Shown: positions 7,375 to 15,070 of the stretch, in pieces
Layout: each line of letters starts with the position of its first letter
Numbering within the stretch: position 1 is the first letter of the stretch
DNA from: Galactobacter caseinivorans
Lineage (GTDB): Bacteria > Actinomycetota > Actinomycetes > Actinomycetales > Micrococcaceae
NCBI RefSeq assembly: GCF_003640665.1
Contig: NZ_QQXL01000001.1
Coordinates: forward strand, 310,001-374,000
Direction of reading: 5' to 3'
DNA length: 64,000 nucleotides
Notes under the pieces: generated by a model
Database searches by the model: none
The model's input: only the letters and a program-made list of their open reading frames with translations
What the model was told of the DNA's origin: nothing
Position numbers and translations under genes: made by a program

Positions 7375-8335
7375 CCCGCTTCTGCAACAATTCATGGCCG
7401 CTGCTGCCGCCGCAGCCCCCGGCTCGGCTCCGAGTGCGGAGCCCGAGGAGATCAAGCAGCGCAGGGCCGCGGCGGCGGCCGCGGATCAAGCGGTGTGGGC
7501 CAGCCAGGGGGTGCAGACGCCTGAGGTTCCCATCTCGGTGGTGACGGTGGAGGTGGAGGGTGCGCCGGATGTGAACATCCGGGTGCATCATCCGCGTCTG
7601 CCCCACGTCCCGTTACCGGCCATCATCACCTTTTTTGGTGGCGCCTTTCGCCAAGGGTCAAATGACTTTGACTCCAACCGGTGGATCCACGCCAGCCGCG
7701 CACAGGACGCCGACGTGGTGGTGATCGCGGTGGACTACGCGCTGGCCCCGGAGCATCCCTTCCCCGCGCAACAACACCAGGGCGTCGCGGTACTGAACTG
7801 GGTCGTGGCACACGCGCAGGAATTGGGTGTGGATCCGGCGCGCCTGGCGTTGGGCGGACAGTCCTCCGGCGGCAACCTGGCAGCCGCGGTGGCGCAACGC
7901 AACGCCCTTGGCGCCGCGCATCCCCTGGCGCTACAGCTGCTGGAGGTCCCCGTCCTGGACCTGAGTGGTGGCCATACCAACCTCACGGTCCTGGGTGAGC
8001 TGGGTTTACCCGACGAGCTCTTTGAGGCGGAGGTGGCGTCGCTGGCGCGGCTCTACCTCCCCGAGGGCACCGATCCCAGGGACCCCGCCGTGTCGCCGCT
8101 GTTCCGGGAGGACCTGACCGGGCTGCCCCGCACGTTCATTCTGGCCGCGGAATATGACCCGCTGCGGGGGGACGCCCGGGCTTACCTCAATCGGTTGCGC
8201 CAGGCCGGGGTGGACGCGGCCGGGGCCATCATGCTGGGACAGGATCACGGCTCAGGTGGGCTGGTCGGGGCGCTCGAGGGGGCGCGCGCCTGGCACCGCA
8301 CCGTGGTGGGAGCGCTGCGCGAGCTGCACCAGTAG
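7364..8335 (+). CDS. Alpha/beta hydrolase, HSL-type, with an altered oxyanion-hole motif
   Basis: 323 residues from ATG 7364, chosen for its GAAGGAG ribosome-binding site; it overlaps the first esterase by 11 bp. The fold is the same family: VVVIAVDYALAPEHPFPAQ, then GQSSG (Ser167), EYDPLRG (Asp265) and GQDHG (His295). The HGG[GA]F motif is changed: residues 91-95 read FGGAF, so the conserved histidine is phenylalanine (TTT). In HSL enzymes the two glycines make the oxyanion hole and the histidine stabilises the loop, so activity may be kept with altered specificity. The N-terminus is Ala-rich. Pairing with a canonical paralogue suggests duplication and divergence. Confidence 0.9.
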   Translation: MPLDPLLQQFMAAAAAAAPGSAPSAEPEEIKQRRAAAAAADQAVWASQGVQTPEVPISVVTVEVEGAPDVNIRVHHPRLPHVPLPAIITFFGGAFRQGSNDFDSNRWIHASRAQDADVVVIAVDYALAPEHPFPAQQHQGVAVLNWVVAHAQELGVDPARLALGGQSSGGNLAAAVAQRNALGAAHPLALQLLEVPVLDLSGGHTNLTVLGELGLPDELFEAEVASLARLYLPEGTDPRDPAVSPLFREDLTGLPRTFILAAEYDPLRGDARAYLNRLRQAGVDAAGAIMLGQDHGSGGLVGALEGARAWHRTVVGALRELHQ

Positions 8336-8363
8336 CCGCCCGGGGCTGAGTAGTCTGATGGAC

Positions 8364-9545
8364 ATGGTGAACTCTCCTGGGACGGACAAGCTGTGGGCGG
8401 AGGCGCTGCGCGCAGCGTCCAAGTTGCGCGGGATGAAATACGTGAGCCAGACCGTCTACGTGGTGGACGACGTCTACCTCACCACCCTGGAGCCTCAGGT
8501 GGGATATCGGGGCCGGGGGAGGGAACAGCCCGTCTTCCGGTACACGGTGAACATCAAGCCACTCGCCGTGGATGAGATCTTCTGGGCGGCCTTCATGCCA
8601 GATGAGGACATGACGGCGCGGAAGCGTCTCAACCGCCGCATGAACGGCTGGTTCCTGATCAGGCCGTTGACCCTCGCCAGTGAAACGGTGGACGCAAAAG
8701 AGGGGGACCTCCCGGAGTGGGAGCCCCTCCTGGACGAATTTGAGCGCGTGCGTGCTGCTTTCATCGCGGAACAACCCACGCTGGAGGCCTTTGCGCAGGC
8801 GCAGGCCGAGGCGCAGGCTCGTATGGAACCCGGCACAACGGCGTCGAGCACTGCGTTGCCGCTGACCATCACGTCGCTCACGGCGGCGGGTCGCAGCGAG
8901 GAGGCGGCGCGGCTGGCCGACGAGGCCATCTCCCGCGGGGAGCGTTCTAGCATGTCCTTCACCGTGGACGCGCTGAAGTATCTCTCGGCGTATGCCAAGG
9001 GCCCGCAGGCCTACGCGGCCTTCACGCAGAGCCTGATCCCCACCCACGACCTGCAGGTGATCAGCGAATCCGCTCAGCGTCCTCCCCTCGGCCTGCCCCG
9101 TGAGCACTTCGCGGGAAACTTTGAGCGCGACCTGGCGTCGCTGGACGGAAAAGAGACGTGGGCAGTGGTGTTGGACGCCCGCCCGCCGGTGGGTGCGGCC
9201 AATGAGCGGACCGTGTTGCGCTATCTGCAGGCCGCGGGTTCCGCGGAGGCCATGATGGTGGAGTATTGCCGCCCGGTCCAGCGAGAGGCGGGGATCATGT
9301 CCGTGCGTTCCATCGTTGGCCGCACCGGCGCTGCCAAGGAGCCGCTGGACGTGTCGCTGTCGCTGCCGCGCTTCACCGAGCGCATCGCCTCCGCGGAGAT
9401 TTTCGCGGTGGAGGAAGCCACGGCGTTGTTCTACAGCTTTTACCGCACGGATGCGTTGCCAGAGGGCTACGAGTTCCGGGACGCGGAGGCTTATTTGCCG
9501 GACGGCGGCACGGTGGACCTGAGCGGAGGCGACAGCCGGCGCTGA
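8364..9545 (+). CDS. Protein of unknown function, 393 residues
   Basis: I do not recognise a family. ATG 8364 is chosen because a TAGTCT -10 hexamer (8351-8356) ends 7 bases before it, fitting a leaderless mRNA; ATG 8358 is the alternative. The protein is soluble, with no signal peptide or membrane segment. Residues 1-150 form a mixed alpha/beta region (VYVVDDVYLTTLEP, FRYTVNIKPLAVDEIFW). The middle (about 125-215) is Ala/Glu-rich and helical, with AQAQAEAQARM and a TPR-like stretch (AAGRSEEAARLADEAISRGE). The C-terminal part has strands around WAVVLDARPPVG and EYCRPVQREAG. It lies 28 bp after the esterases but carries its own promoter. Confidence 0.8.
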   Translation: MVNSPGTDKLWAEALRAASKLRGMKYVSQTVYVVDDVYLTTLEPQVGYRGRGREQPVFRYTVNIKPLAVDEIFWAAFMPDEDMTARKRLNRRMNGWFLIRPLTLASETVDAKEGDLPEWEPLLDEFERVRAAFIAEQPTLEAFAQAQAEAQARMEPGTTASSTALPLTITSLTAAGRSEEAARLADEAISRGERSSMSFTVDALKYLSAYAKGPQAYAAFTQSLIPTHDLQVISESAQRPPLGLPREHFAGNFERDLASLDGKETWAVVLDARPPVGAANERTVLRYLQAAGSAEAMMVEYCRPVQREAGIMSVRSIVGRTGAAKEPLDVSLSLPRFTERIASAEIFAVEEATALFYSFYRTDALPEGYEFRDAEAYLPDGGTVDLSGGDSRR

Positions 9546-9565
9546 CCGGTTGAGCGGCGCGCGGT

Positions 9566-10006
9566 TTAGTCGGAGCCCGGTTTGCGCCGGCCCTGCTTGG
9601 TCTCTGAGCGCTGGCGCTTGGACTCGAGCCGGCGGCGCTGGGAGCCGCGGGTGGGCTTGCTGGCGCGGCGCACCGTGGGAGGGACCAGGGATTCCCTGAG
9701 GAGCTGAGCCATGCGCTCGCGCGCGGCCACCCGATTGCGACGCTGAGCGCGGTGCTCCTCGGCGCTGACGGTGAGGACGCCGCCGCTGAGCCTGGTCGCC
9801 AGCTGCGTGAGGACTCGGGTGCGTTGCTCGTCGCTCAGAGCGGAGGTGGTGGCGATGTTCAGGCTGAGTTGCACCCTGGAGTCTGAGGTATTCACGCCCT
9901 GGCCTCCCGGCCCGGAGGCGTGGGAGAACTGCTCCTGGAGCTCACGGCCGGGCACGGCCAATCCACGGGGCACTCCCGGGCCTGGCGGCACGCGTAACTC
10001 TTCCAT
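9566..10006 (-). CDS. arfB: Alternative ribosome-rescue factor ArfB / peptidyl-tRNA hydrolase (YaeJ, ICT1 type)
   Basis: 146 residues. The GGQ motif at residues 34-36 sits in the class-I release-factor context SGPGGQGVNTSDSRVQL, and the C-terminal tail is strongly basic (about 40 residues, rich in K and R). Together these are the ArfB/YaeJ pattern: the tail inserts in the empty mRNA channel of a stalled ribosome and the GGQ loop hydrolyses peptidyl-tRNA. At about 146 residues it lacks the codon-recognition domains of RF1/RF2. The start ATG 10006 has an AGGAGGG ribosome-binding site. It follows the acyltransferase gene by 25 bp on the same strand, so the two are probably cotranscribed. Confidence 0.93.
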   Translation of the reverse strand: MEELRVPPGPGVPRGLAVPGRELQEQFSHASGPGGQGVNTSDSRVQLSLNIATTSALSDEQRTRVLTQLATRLSGGVLTVSAEEHRAQRRNRVAARERMAQLLRESLVPPTVRRASKPTRGSQRRRLESKRQRSETKQGRRKPGSD

Positions 10007-10031
10007 CTACCCTCCTGCGGTGCGGGCTGGC

Positions 10032-10610
10032 CTAAGCGCCGTCGCCCTGTTCCTCCCGCAGGCGCGGCTCCACCCGCTGCTTGGGGTGGTATCCGGACTT
10101 CTCCGCGTAGAAGGCACGGATGCGGTCCATGTCCGCGCTGACGTCTCCGGTGAGTTCAAAGGTGGGGCCCAGTCCGGTGGTCATGGTGGTGCGGTCCACA
10201 AAGCCCAGGGTGACCGGCATGCCCGTTTCACGTGCAATCCGATAGAAACCGGACTTCCAATAGGTGTTGCCGCCGCGGGTGCCGTCCGGGGTGACGACCA
10301 GGGCAAAGACCTTGCCGCTCTTCATCCGCCCCACCACTTCCTCCACCACGCGGCCGGCGTTGGCCCGGTCCACCGGGATGCCGCCCAGCTTGCGCATGAT
10401 GGGTCCGCGCCAGCCGGCAAACAGGCTGGCCTTGCCCAGCCATTTAGAGTCCAGGCCAAGACGCCAGGCAATGGCCAGCATGAACACAAAGTCCCAATTG
10501 GAGGTGTGTGGGGCGCCGATGAGTACGGTCGGGACGGGCGGCGCGGGCTGCGGGGCCAGCTTCCATCGGCTGATGGACCAGAAGGCGCGGGCAAGTTGGC
10601 GTCGGAGCAT
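10032..10610 (-). CDS. 1-acyl-glycerol-3-phosphate acyltransferase-like (PlsC/LPLAT family) protein
   Basis: 192 residues. The catalytic HX4D motif appears as HTSNWD (residues 35-40), followed by LGKASLF, the GGIPVDR motif (residues about 76-82) and TPDGTR, which stands in for the usual PEGTR block. These are the ordered motifs of the lysophospholipid acyltransferase superfamily. The protein is shorter than typical PlsC (about 240) and resembles the compact actinobacterial subgroup. The role would be acyl transfer to a glycerolipid or related acceptor at the membrane; the acceptor is not known. A TAACGT hexamer (10617-10622, minus strand) ends 6 bases before ATG 10610, so the mRNA is probably leaderless. 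Confidence 0.88.
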   Translation of the reverse strand: MLRRQLARAFWSISRWKLAPQPAPPVPTVLIGAPHTSNWDFVFMLAIAWRLGLDSKWLGKASLFAGWRGPIMRKLGGIPVDRANAGRVVEEVVGRMKSGKVFALVVTPDGTRGGNTYWKSGFYRIARETGMPVTLGFVDRTTMTTGLGPTFELTGDVSADMDRIRAFYAEKSGYHPKQRVEPRLREEQGDGA

Positions 10611-10725
10611 GCTCAGACGTTAGCCGACCCCGGGCCACCGGCGCGCATTGTGATGGCCGCCGGGTGGGCAGATGCAGCGCCTGCCTGCCCTGGGCGTGCT
10701 GGGCGCAATGGGCGCACCGCCGCCG

Positions 10726-10731
10726 TAAAAT
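10726..10731 (+). promoter_or_regulatory. -10 element for the ABC-F gene
   Basis: TAAAAT matches the -10 consensus closely and stands out in GC-rich surroundings 70 bp before the ABC-F start. No clear -35 is seen. It would leave a 5' leader of about 63 nt. Confidence 0.45.
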
Positions 10732-10800
10732 GATCCTCGGTGCCCTCGCACCGACGGCTTGCAGTTGCTGGCCCCGCAAATCACAACAGGAGTCCCCTCC

Positions 10801-12456
10801 ATGACCGCAACCCTGGTTGCCAACGGCGTGGCCGGTGGCCACGATCACCGCACGCTCTTTGAAGGGCTGGACCTGACGGTCGCGCCCGGGGACGTGGTGG
10901 GTGTTGTTGGCGCCAACGGTGCAGGCAAATCAACCCTCCTCAGCCTCCTGGCCGGGGTGCTGGCACCCCAGGCAGGGACTGTGGCCTTGGCGCCGTCGGA
11001 CGCTTTTGTGGGGTGGTTGCCCCAGGAACACGAGCGTGTCCAGGGGGAGAGCGTGCCGGACTACCTGGCCCGCCGCACCGGCTGCGCCGAGGCCACTCGA
11101 GCCATGGAGGAGTCGGCAGAGGCGCTCGCCGACCCGGCGCTAGAAGCCACCGCGGGCGACGCCTATGCGGTGGCCTTTGATCGCTGGATGGCGAGCGGCG
11201 CGGCGGATCTTGAGGATCGCATTCCCGGCGTGCTGGCGGAACTGAATCTTGACCTGGGCCCCGAGCCCATGGAGGAGGTCATGATGACCTCACTCTCCGG
11301 CGGGCAGGTGGCCCGCGTGGGCCTGGCTGCGCTGTTGCTTTCCCGCTTTGACATTGTGCTCTTGGACGAGCCGACCAACGACCTTGATCTGGACGGGTTG
11401 GAGCGCCTGGAGGCGTTTGTGCAGGGCCTGCGCGGGGGAGTGGTGCTGGTGAGTCACGACCGCGAGTTCCTGGCACGGTGTGTCACGCGAGTCTTGGAGC
11501 TGGACCTGGCCCAGAACGCCAATCGAGTGTATGGCGGCGGCTACGAGTCCTACCTGGAGGAGCGTGAGACCAACCGCCGCCACGCGCGGGAGGCGTATGA
11601 CGAGTTCGCGGGCAAAAAGGCGGACCTCGTCTCGCGAGCGCGGACCCAACGTGAGTGGAGCAGCCAGGGCGTGCGCAACGCCATGAAGAAGGCACCGGAT
11701 AACGACAAGATCCAGCGCAAGGCCGCGAGCGAGTCCAGCGAGAAGCAGGCGCAGAAGGTGCGGCAGATGGAGAGCCGGATTGCGCGCATGGATGAGGTGG
11801 AGGAGCCGCGCAAGGAATGGAAGCTGGAGTTCAGCATCGGCGCGGCGCCCCGATCAAGCAGCGTGGTCGCCACGCTGAACCAGGCCGAGTTCCACCAGGG
11901 TGGCTTCACCCTGGGGCCTGTCTCCGTGCAGATCAACGCTGGGGAGCGCATCAGCATCATTGGGCCCAACGGCGCCGGGAAGTCCACGCTGCTGCGCGGG
12001 TTGCTGGGCCGTACTGCACCGGATGCCGGCACGGCGAGCCTTGGCACCAGCGTGGAGATCGGCGAGATTGACCAGGCCCGCTCAGCGCTGGCCGGGGAGG
12101 TGCCGCTGGCGGATGCCTTTGAGGCGCTGGTCCCGGAGATGGCCTCCGGCGAAGTCCGCACCCTGCTCGCCAAGTTCAAGCTCAAAGCCGATCACGTGAA
12201 CCGGCCGGTGCAGGACCTCTCACCGGGGGAGCGCACTCGTGCCGGGATGGCGCTGCTGCAGGCGCGCGGCGTGAACCTGTTGGTGCTGGATGAGCCCACC
12301 AACCACCTTGATCTGGAGGCCATCGAGCAACTGGAACAGGCTCTGGAGACGTATGAGGGCGCCCTGCTGCTGGTCACCCACGATCGCCGCATGCTGGATA
12401 CCGTGCGCACGGACTACCGCTGGAAGGTGGAGGCGGGGCAGGTAGTGCAGCTCTAA
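10801..12456 (+). CDS. ABC-F family ATPase (soluble, ribosome-associated type)
   Basis: 551 residues from ATG 10801, with CAGGAG about 10 bases upstream. There are two nucleotide-binding domains and no membrane segments. Domain 1 has Walker A GANGAGKST (about residue 40), signature LSGGQ and LLDEPTNDLD; domain 2 has GPNGAGKST, LSPGERTRAG and LVLDEPTNHLD. A charged linker of about 80 residues rich in K, R, E and Q joins them, as in ABC-F proteins that bind the ribosomal E site. ABC-F members are either translation factors (EttA, Uup type) or antibiotic-protection proteins; sequence alone does not decide which. The signature of domain 2 is SPGE rather than SGGQ, common in the family. Confidence 0.93.
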   Translation: MTATLVANGVAGGHDHRTLFEGLDLTVAPGDVVGVVGANGAGKSTLLSLLAGVLAPQAGTVALAPSDAFVGWLPQEHERVQGESVPDYLARRTGCAEATRAMEESAEALADPALEATAGDAYAVAFDRWMASGAADLEDRIPGVLAELNLDLGPEPMEEVMMTSLSGGQVARVGLAALLLSRFDIVLLDEPTNDLDLDGLERLEAFVQGLRGGVVLVSHDREFLARCVTRVLELDLAQNANRVYGGGYESYLEERETNRRHAREAYDEFAGKKADLVSRARTQREWSSQGVRNAMKKAPDNDKIQRKAASESSEKQAQKVRQMESRIARMDEVEEPRKEWKLEFSIGAAPRSSSVVATLNQAEFHQGGFTLGPVSVQINAGERISIIGPNGAGKSTLLRGLLGRTAPDAGTASLGTSVEIGEIDQARSALAGEVPLADAFEALVPEMASGEVRTLLAKFKLKADHVNRPVQDLSPGERTRAGMALLQARGVNLLVLDEPTNHLDLEAIEQLEQALETYEGALLLVTHDRRMLDTVRTDYRWKVEAGQVVQL

Positions 12457-12511
12457 AGTCGCTGGGGACAGTGCCGCACCAGCCCGTGATCTTTTCGGTA
12501 CTTGGGTGTGA

Positions 12512-12559
12512 TAGCCCCGGGGCTACAGCGCGTGTAAAGATGATCACCATCGGGGTGAT
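12512..12559. promoter_or_regulatory. Two palindromes upstream of the export operon
   Basis: A perfect 14-bp palindrome TAGCCCCGGGGCTA (12512-12525) and a second one, ATCACC-ATCGG-GGTGAT (12543-12559), lie 20-30 bp apart, 67 bp before the lipoprotein start at 12626. The first could instead terminate the ABC-F gene (stop at 12454-12456), although it has no T-run. Confidence 0.35.
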
Positions 12560-12625
12560 AGGAGCCCGAGCAGCGACGAATAGCGCAACGCGTGCACATT
12601 CGGCTGCCCCAGCGAAGGGTGTGGC

Positions 12626-13357
12626 ATGAAAAAGAAGCCGATTTCTAGGCTCGTGGTGGGGGCGGCGCTGGCAGCTTTTCTGAGTTTTACCCTTCCAGCC
12701 TGCTCTCAGCCCAACCCGGAAGAGGGCGCCAGGGACAGCTCGGCCTCGGCGACCACGGCCACCACGACCCCCGGTTCCTCATCGTCCGTGCCGAGTCCGA
12801 GGGCCAGCGGCGATCCTCTCGATAACGGAGGGCATGCGGAATACACCTGGGACGACTATGTCAAGGCAAAGCGCAAAATGAGTGGATTGAAGTCCTGGCC
12901 TCAGGTTGACAGAATTCGATTTATAAAAGAGGAAGAGACGGCCAAAGTACGCTCCGACTGCTTGACGAATGCTGGTTTTCCCACGACTGTTAATAGTGAC
13001 GGCTCCTGGACAACCAACAATAGCTCAGACCAGGAGGAAGCGTTCGCCCTAGCGAATTACACCTGTGAAATCCAGTATCCCAAGGAGCTGCGCTACGCTC
13101 AGGCGCTAACGCGAAAGCAATTTAGGTCGATATTTGCGTATTACCGGGACTCGCTTGTGCCGTGTCTCAAAGATCGCGGGTATGAAATCGCCAGCCAACC
13201 CAGTGAAGAAACCTTTGTGGAGGCGGCAGTATCGGGTTCGGAAGCTTGGAGTCCCTATGACTCAGTCGACACATCATCTAGCGACTCGGTGGAAATTGAT
13301 TCTTTGACCAAGGACTGCCCTCCTATGCCGTCTAACGAGGTGCTCTACGGTGGCTAG
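12626..13357 (+). CDS. Lipoprotein of unknown function, first gene of an export operon
   Basis: 243 residues. The N-terminal signal is MKKKPISRLVVGAALAAFLS with a lipobox LPAC (Cys26), then a Ser/Thr-rich linker of about 35 residues. The mature part contains four further cysteines (CLTNAGF, YTCEIQ, VPCLKDRG, DCPPM), enough for two disulphides outside the membrane. I know no named function. It overlaps the next gene by 8 bp, and the four genes to 16170 are all overlapping, so the lipoprotein should work with the exporter, perhaps as a substrate receptor or immunity-type component (inference). Base composition is somewhat more AT-rich than in the flanking genes, hinting at acquisition. Confidence 0.88.
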   Translation: MKKKPISRLVVGAALAAFLSFTLPACSQPNPEEGARDSSASATTATTTPGSSSSVPSPRASGDPLDNGGHAEYTWDDYVKAKRKMSGLKSWPQVDRIRFIKEEETAKVRSDCLTNAGFPTTVNSDGSWTTNNSSDQEEAFALANYTCEIQYPKELRYAQALTRKQFRSIFAYYRDSLVPCLKDRGYEIASQPSEETFVEAAVSGSEAWSPYDSVDTSSSDSVEIDSLTKDCPPMPSNEVLYGG

Positions 13358-14429
13358 CCACCACGCAAGCCCGCGCCCTCGCCGCTTGGTCAGCCTGCTT
13401 TTGGCCGGACTGGCGATAGCGCTCGTGGCGGCGCTCGGTGGCTGGGCTCTGAGAGCCACGCTGGTGGGAAGCGATTCGGTGGCAGGTGACGCTCCCGCCC
13501 AGGACGTGTGGGCCGAGGCCAAACAGACGTCCATTGGGAGGGCCCTGAATCTTTCGACGACTGTGAAGCAGCAAGTCAGGGTGGTCGCGAGCAATCACCT
13601 CCCCGGAGTCGTATCCTCCGTTTCATCCGGGGAAGTCAAACAGGGTGATCAGATCTACTCGGTAGCGGGCGTCGGCGTTTATGCGGCTGAGGGTGACACC
13701 CCTTTTTACGAGGACATTAAACCCAAATCCACCGGGGAGAATGTCAAGCAGGCTGAGTCCTTCCTCAAATCCCAAGGTCATTTCCAGGGTCACCCCGACA
13801 CGACGTTCGATGAAGGGACCACGCGCGGTATTAAAGCCTGGCAGGCAGCGTCGGGCCAAAAGGCGGATGGAATCATTCCATTGGGCCGACTTGTCGCCAT
13901 CGCAAAACTCCCTGCACAGGTCCAATTGGCTGAAGGGATTAGCCCCGGGAAGCAGCTGGCCGGGGGCGAGGACGCGGTCCTCGTCGCCAGCGGGAGCCGC
14001 AATTTCACGCTGTCCCTCACGGCCGAACAAGCCGCCATGATTCCGCAGGACTCCACGGTCAATGTGCAGGCGGACAAGCTGACTTGGCCGGCGCTGATCA
14101 AGAGCAGTTCCTCGGACGAGTCCGGTGGCGTGATCCTCACGCTGGTTGGGAAGAATGGTGGAGCCGTCTGTGAACGGGACTGCGACAAGCTTCCTGCTGG
14201 GACCAGCATCACGCTGCGTTCTCAGGTTGTGGTGGTTCCAGCCACGACTGGTGTAGGCATTCCCGCTTCAGCCGTCAGAACTGGCCCGTCAGGAACGGCA
14301 CAGGTTCAAACCGAGGCGGGCCAGGTGGACGTCAAAGTGAAGGCGAGCGGGCAGGGAATGGTCATCGTGGAGGGCCTGAAAGCCGGAGACAGGGTCAAGG
14401 TTCTTGAGTCGGCGACTGAGCCTTCATGA
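13350..14429 (+). CDS. Membrane-anchored adaptor (HlyD/MacA-like) with peptidoglycan-binding domain
   Basis: 359 residues from GTG 13350. A basic N-terminus and one membrane anchor (LVSLLLAGLAIALVAALGGW) precede an extracytoplasmic region. Residues about 125-170 form a PG_binding_1-type domain (ENVKQAESFLKSQGHF ... FDEGTTRGIKAWQAASGQKADG), and the C-terminal part has beta-rich segments (GIPASAVRTG, GDRVKVLES) that resemble the membrane-proximal domain of efflux adaptors. In Gram-positive ABC systems such proteins tether the exporter to the wall or pass substrate across it. It overlaps the lipoprotein upstream by 8 bp and the ATPase downstream by 4 bp (ATGA). Confidence 0.87.
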   Translation: MASHHASPRPRRLVSLLLAGLAIALVAALGGWALRATLVGSDSVAGDAPAQDVWAEAKQTSIGRALNLSTTVKQQVRVVASNHLPGVVSSVSSGEVKQGDQIYSVAGVGVYAAEGDTPFYEDIKPKSTGENVKQAESFLKSQGHFQGHPDTTFDEGTTRGIKAWQAASGQKADGIIPLGRLVAIAKLPAQVQLAEGISPGKQLAGGEDAVLVASGSRNFTLSLTAEQAAMIPQDSTVNVQADKLTWPALIKSSSSDESGGVILTLVGKNGGAVCERDCDKLPAGTSITLRSQVVVVPATTGVGIPASAVRTGPSGTAQVQTEAGQVDVKVKASGQGMVIVEGLKAGDRVKVLESATEPS

Positions 14430-15070
14430 GTGCCCTGAGCGTGCAAGGACTTGCCTTCACATACACAAGCGGTGGCGATGAGCTCTTCGACGGACTCAGC
14501 CACGAGTTTGCGCCCGGAAAGATCACGGCCGTGACCGGGCCCTCCGGTCGGGGGAAATCCACGTTGCTCTACGTCTTGGGGCTCATGCTGACGCCGTCTC
14601 GGGGAGAGGTGCGCATTCAGGGAGAGGCCGTTTCATCGGCGCCGGATGCAGCCAGGTCCGGAATCCGGGCGGCCATGCTCGGTTTTGTCTTTCAAGACGC
14701 GGCCCTTGACCCGTCCCGGTCGGTGCTCGATTCGGTGATGGAGCCTTCGCTGTACGCAGGGCGGACACGGCGCGACTCATTGGAACGTGCGCGTCAGCTA
14801 TTGGACGAACTGGGGGTCGGGGCCCGCGCTGATCACCGCCCTGGACAGATTTCTGGTGGGCAGGCCCAACGTGTCGCCGTGGCGAGGGCGCTGATGAACA
14901 ATCCTGCCGTCATCCTGGCGGATGAACCCACTGGAAATCTGGACCCAAGCAACGCGGAGGGTGTCATTGACATCCTGTCCAAAGCGGCAGGTTCGCAGCA
15001 AAGAACCGTAGTCATCGCCACCCACGATCCCTACGTCATTAGGCGCTCAGACGAGGTGTTGTCGCTATGA
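14426..15070 (+). CDS. ABC transporter ATP-binding protein, MacB/LolD class
   Basis: 214 residues, one nucleotide-binding domain: Walker A GPSGRGKST (about residue 38), Q-loop VFQDAALDPSRSV, signature ISGGQAQRVAVARAL, Walker B VILADEPTGNLD and H-loop VIATHD. The ADEPTGNLD form is characteristic of the MacB/LolD/FtsE subgroup, which pairs with FtsX-type permeases and works by mechanotransmission rather than classical transport. ATGA overlaps join it to the adaptor upstream and the permease downstream, which fits one complex made in fixed proportion. Confidence 0.94.
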   Translation: MSALSVQGLAFTYTSGGDELFDGLSHEFAPGKITAVTGPSGRGKSTLLYVLGLMLTPSRGEVRIQGEAVSSAPDAARSGIRAAMLGFVFQDAALDPSRSVLDSVMEPSLYAGRTRRDSLERARQLLDELGVGARADHRPGQISGGQAQRVAVARALMNNPAVILADEPTGNLDPSNAEGVIDILSKAAGSQQRTVVIATHDPYVIRRSDEVLSL

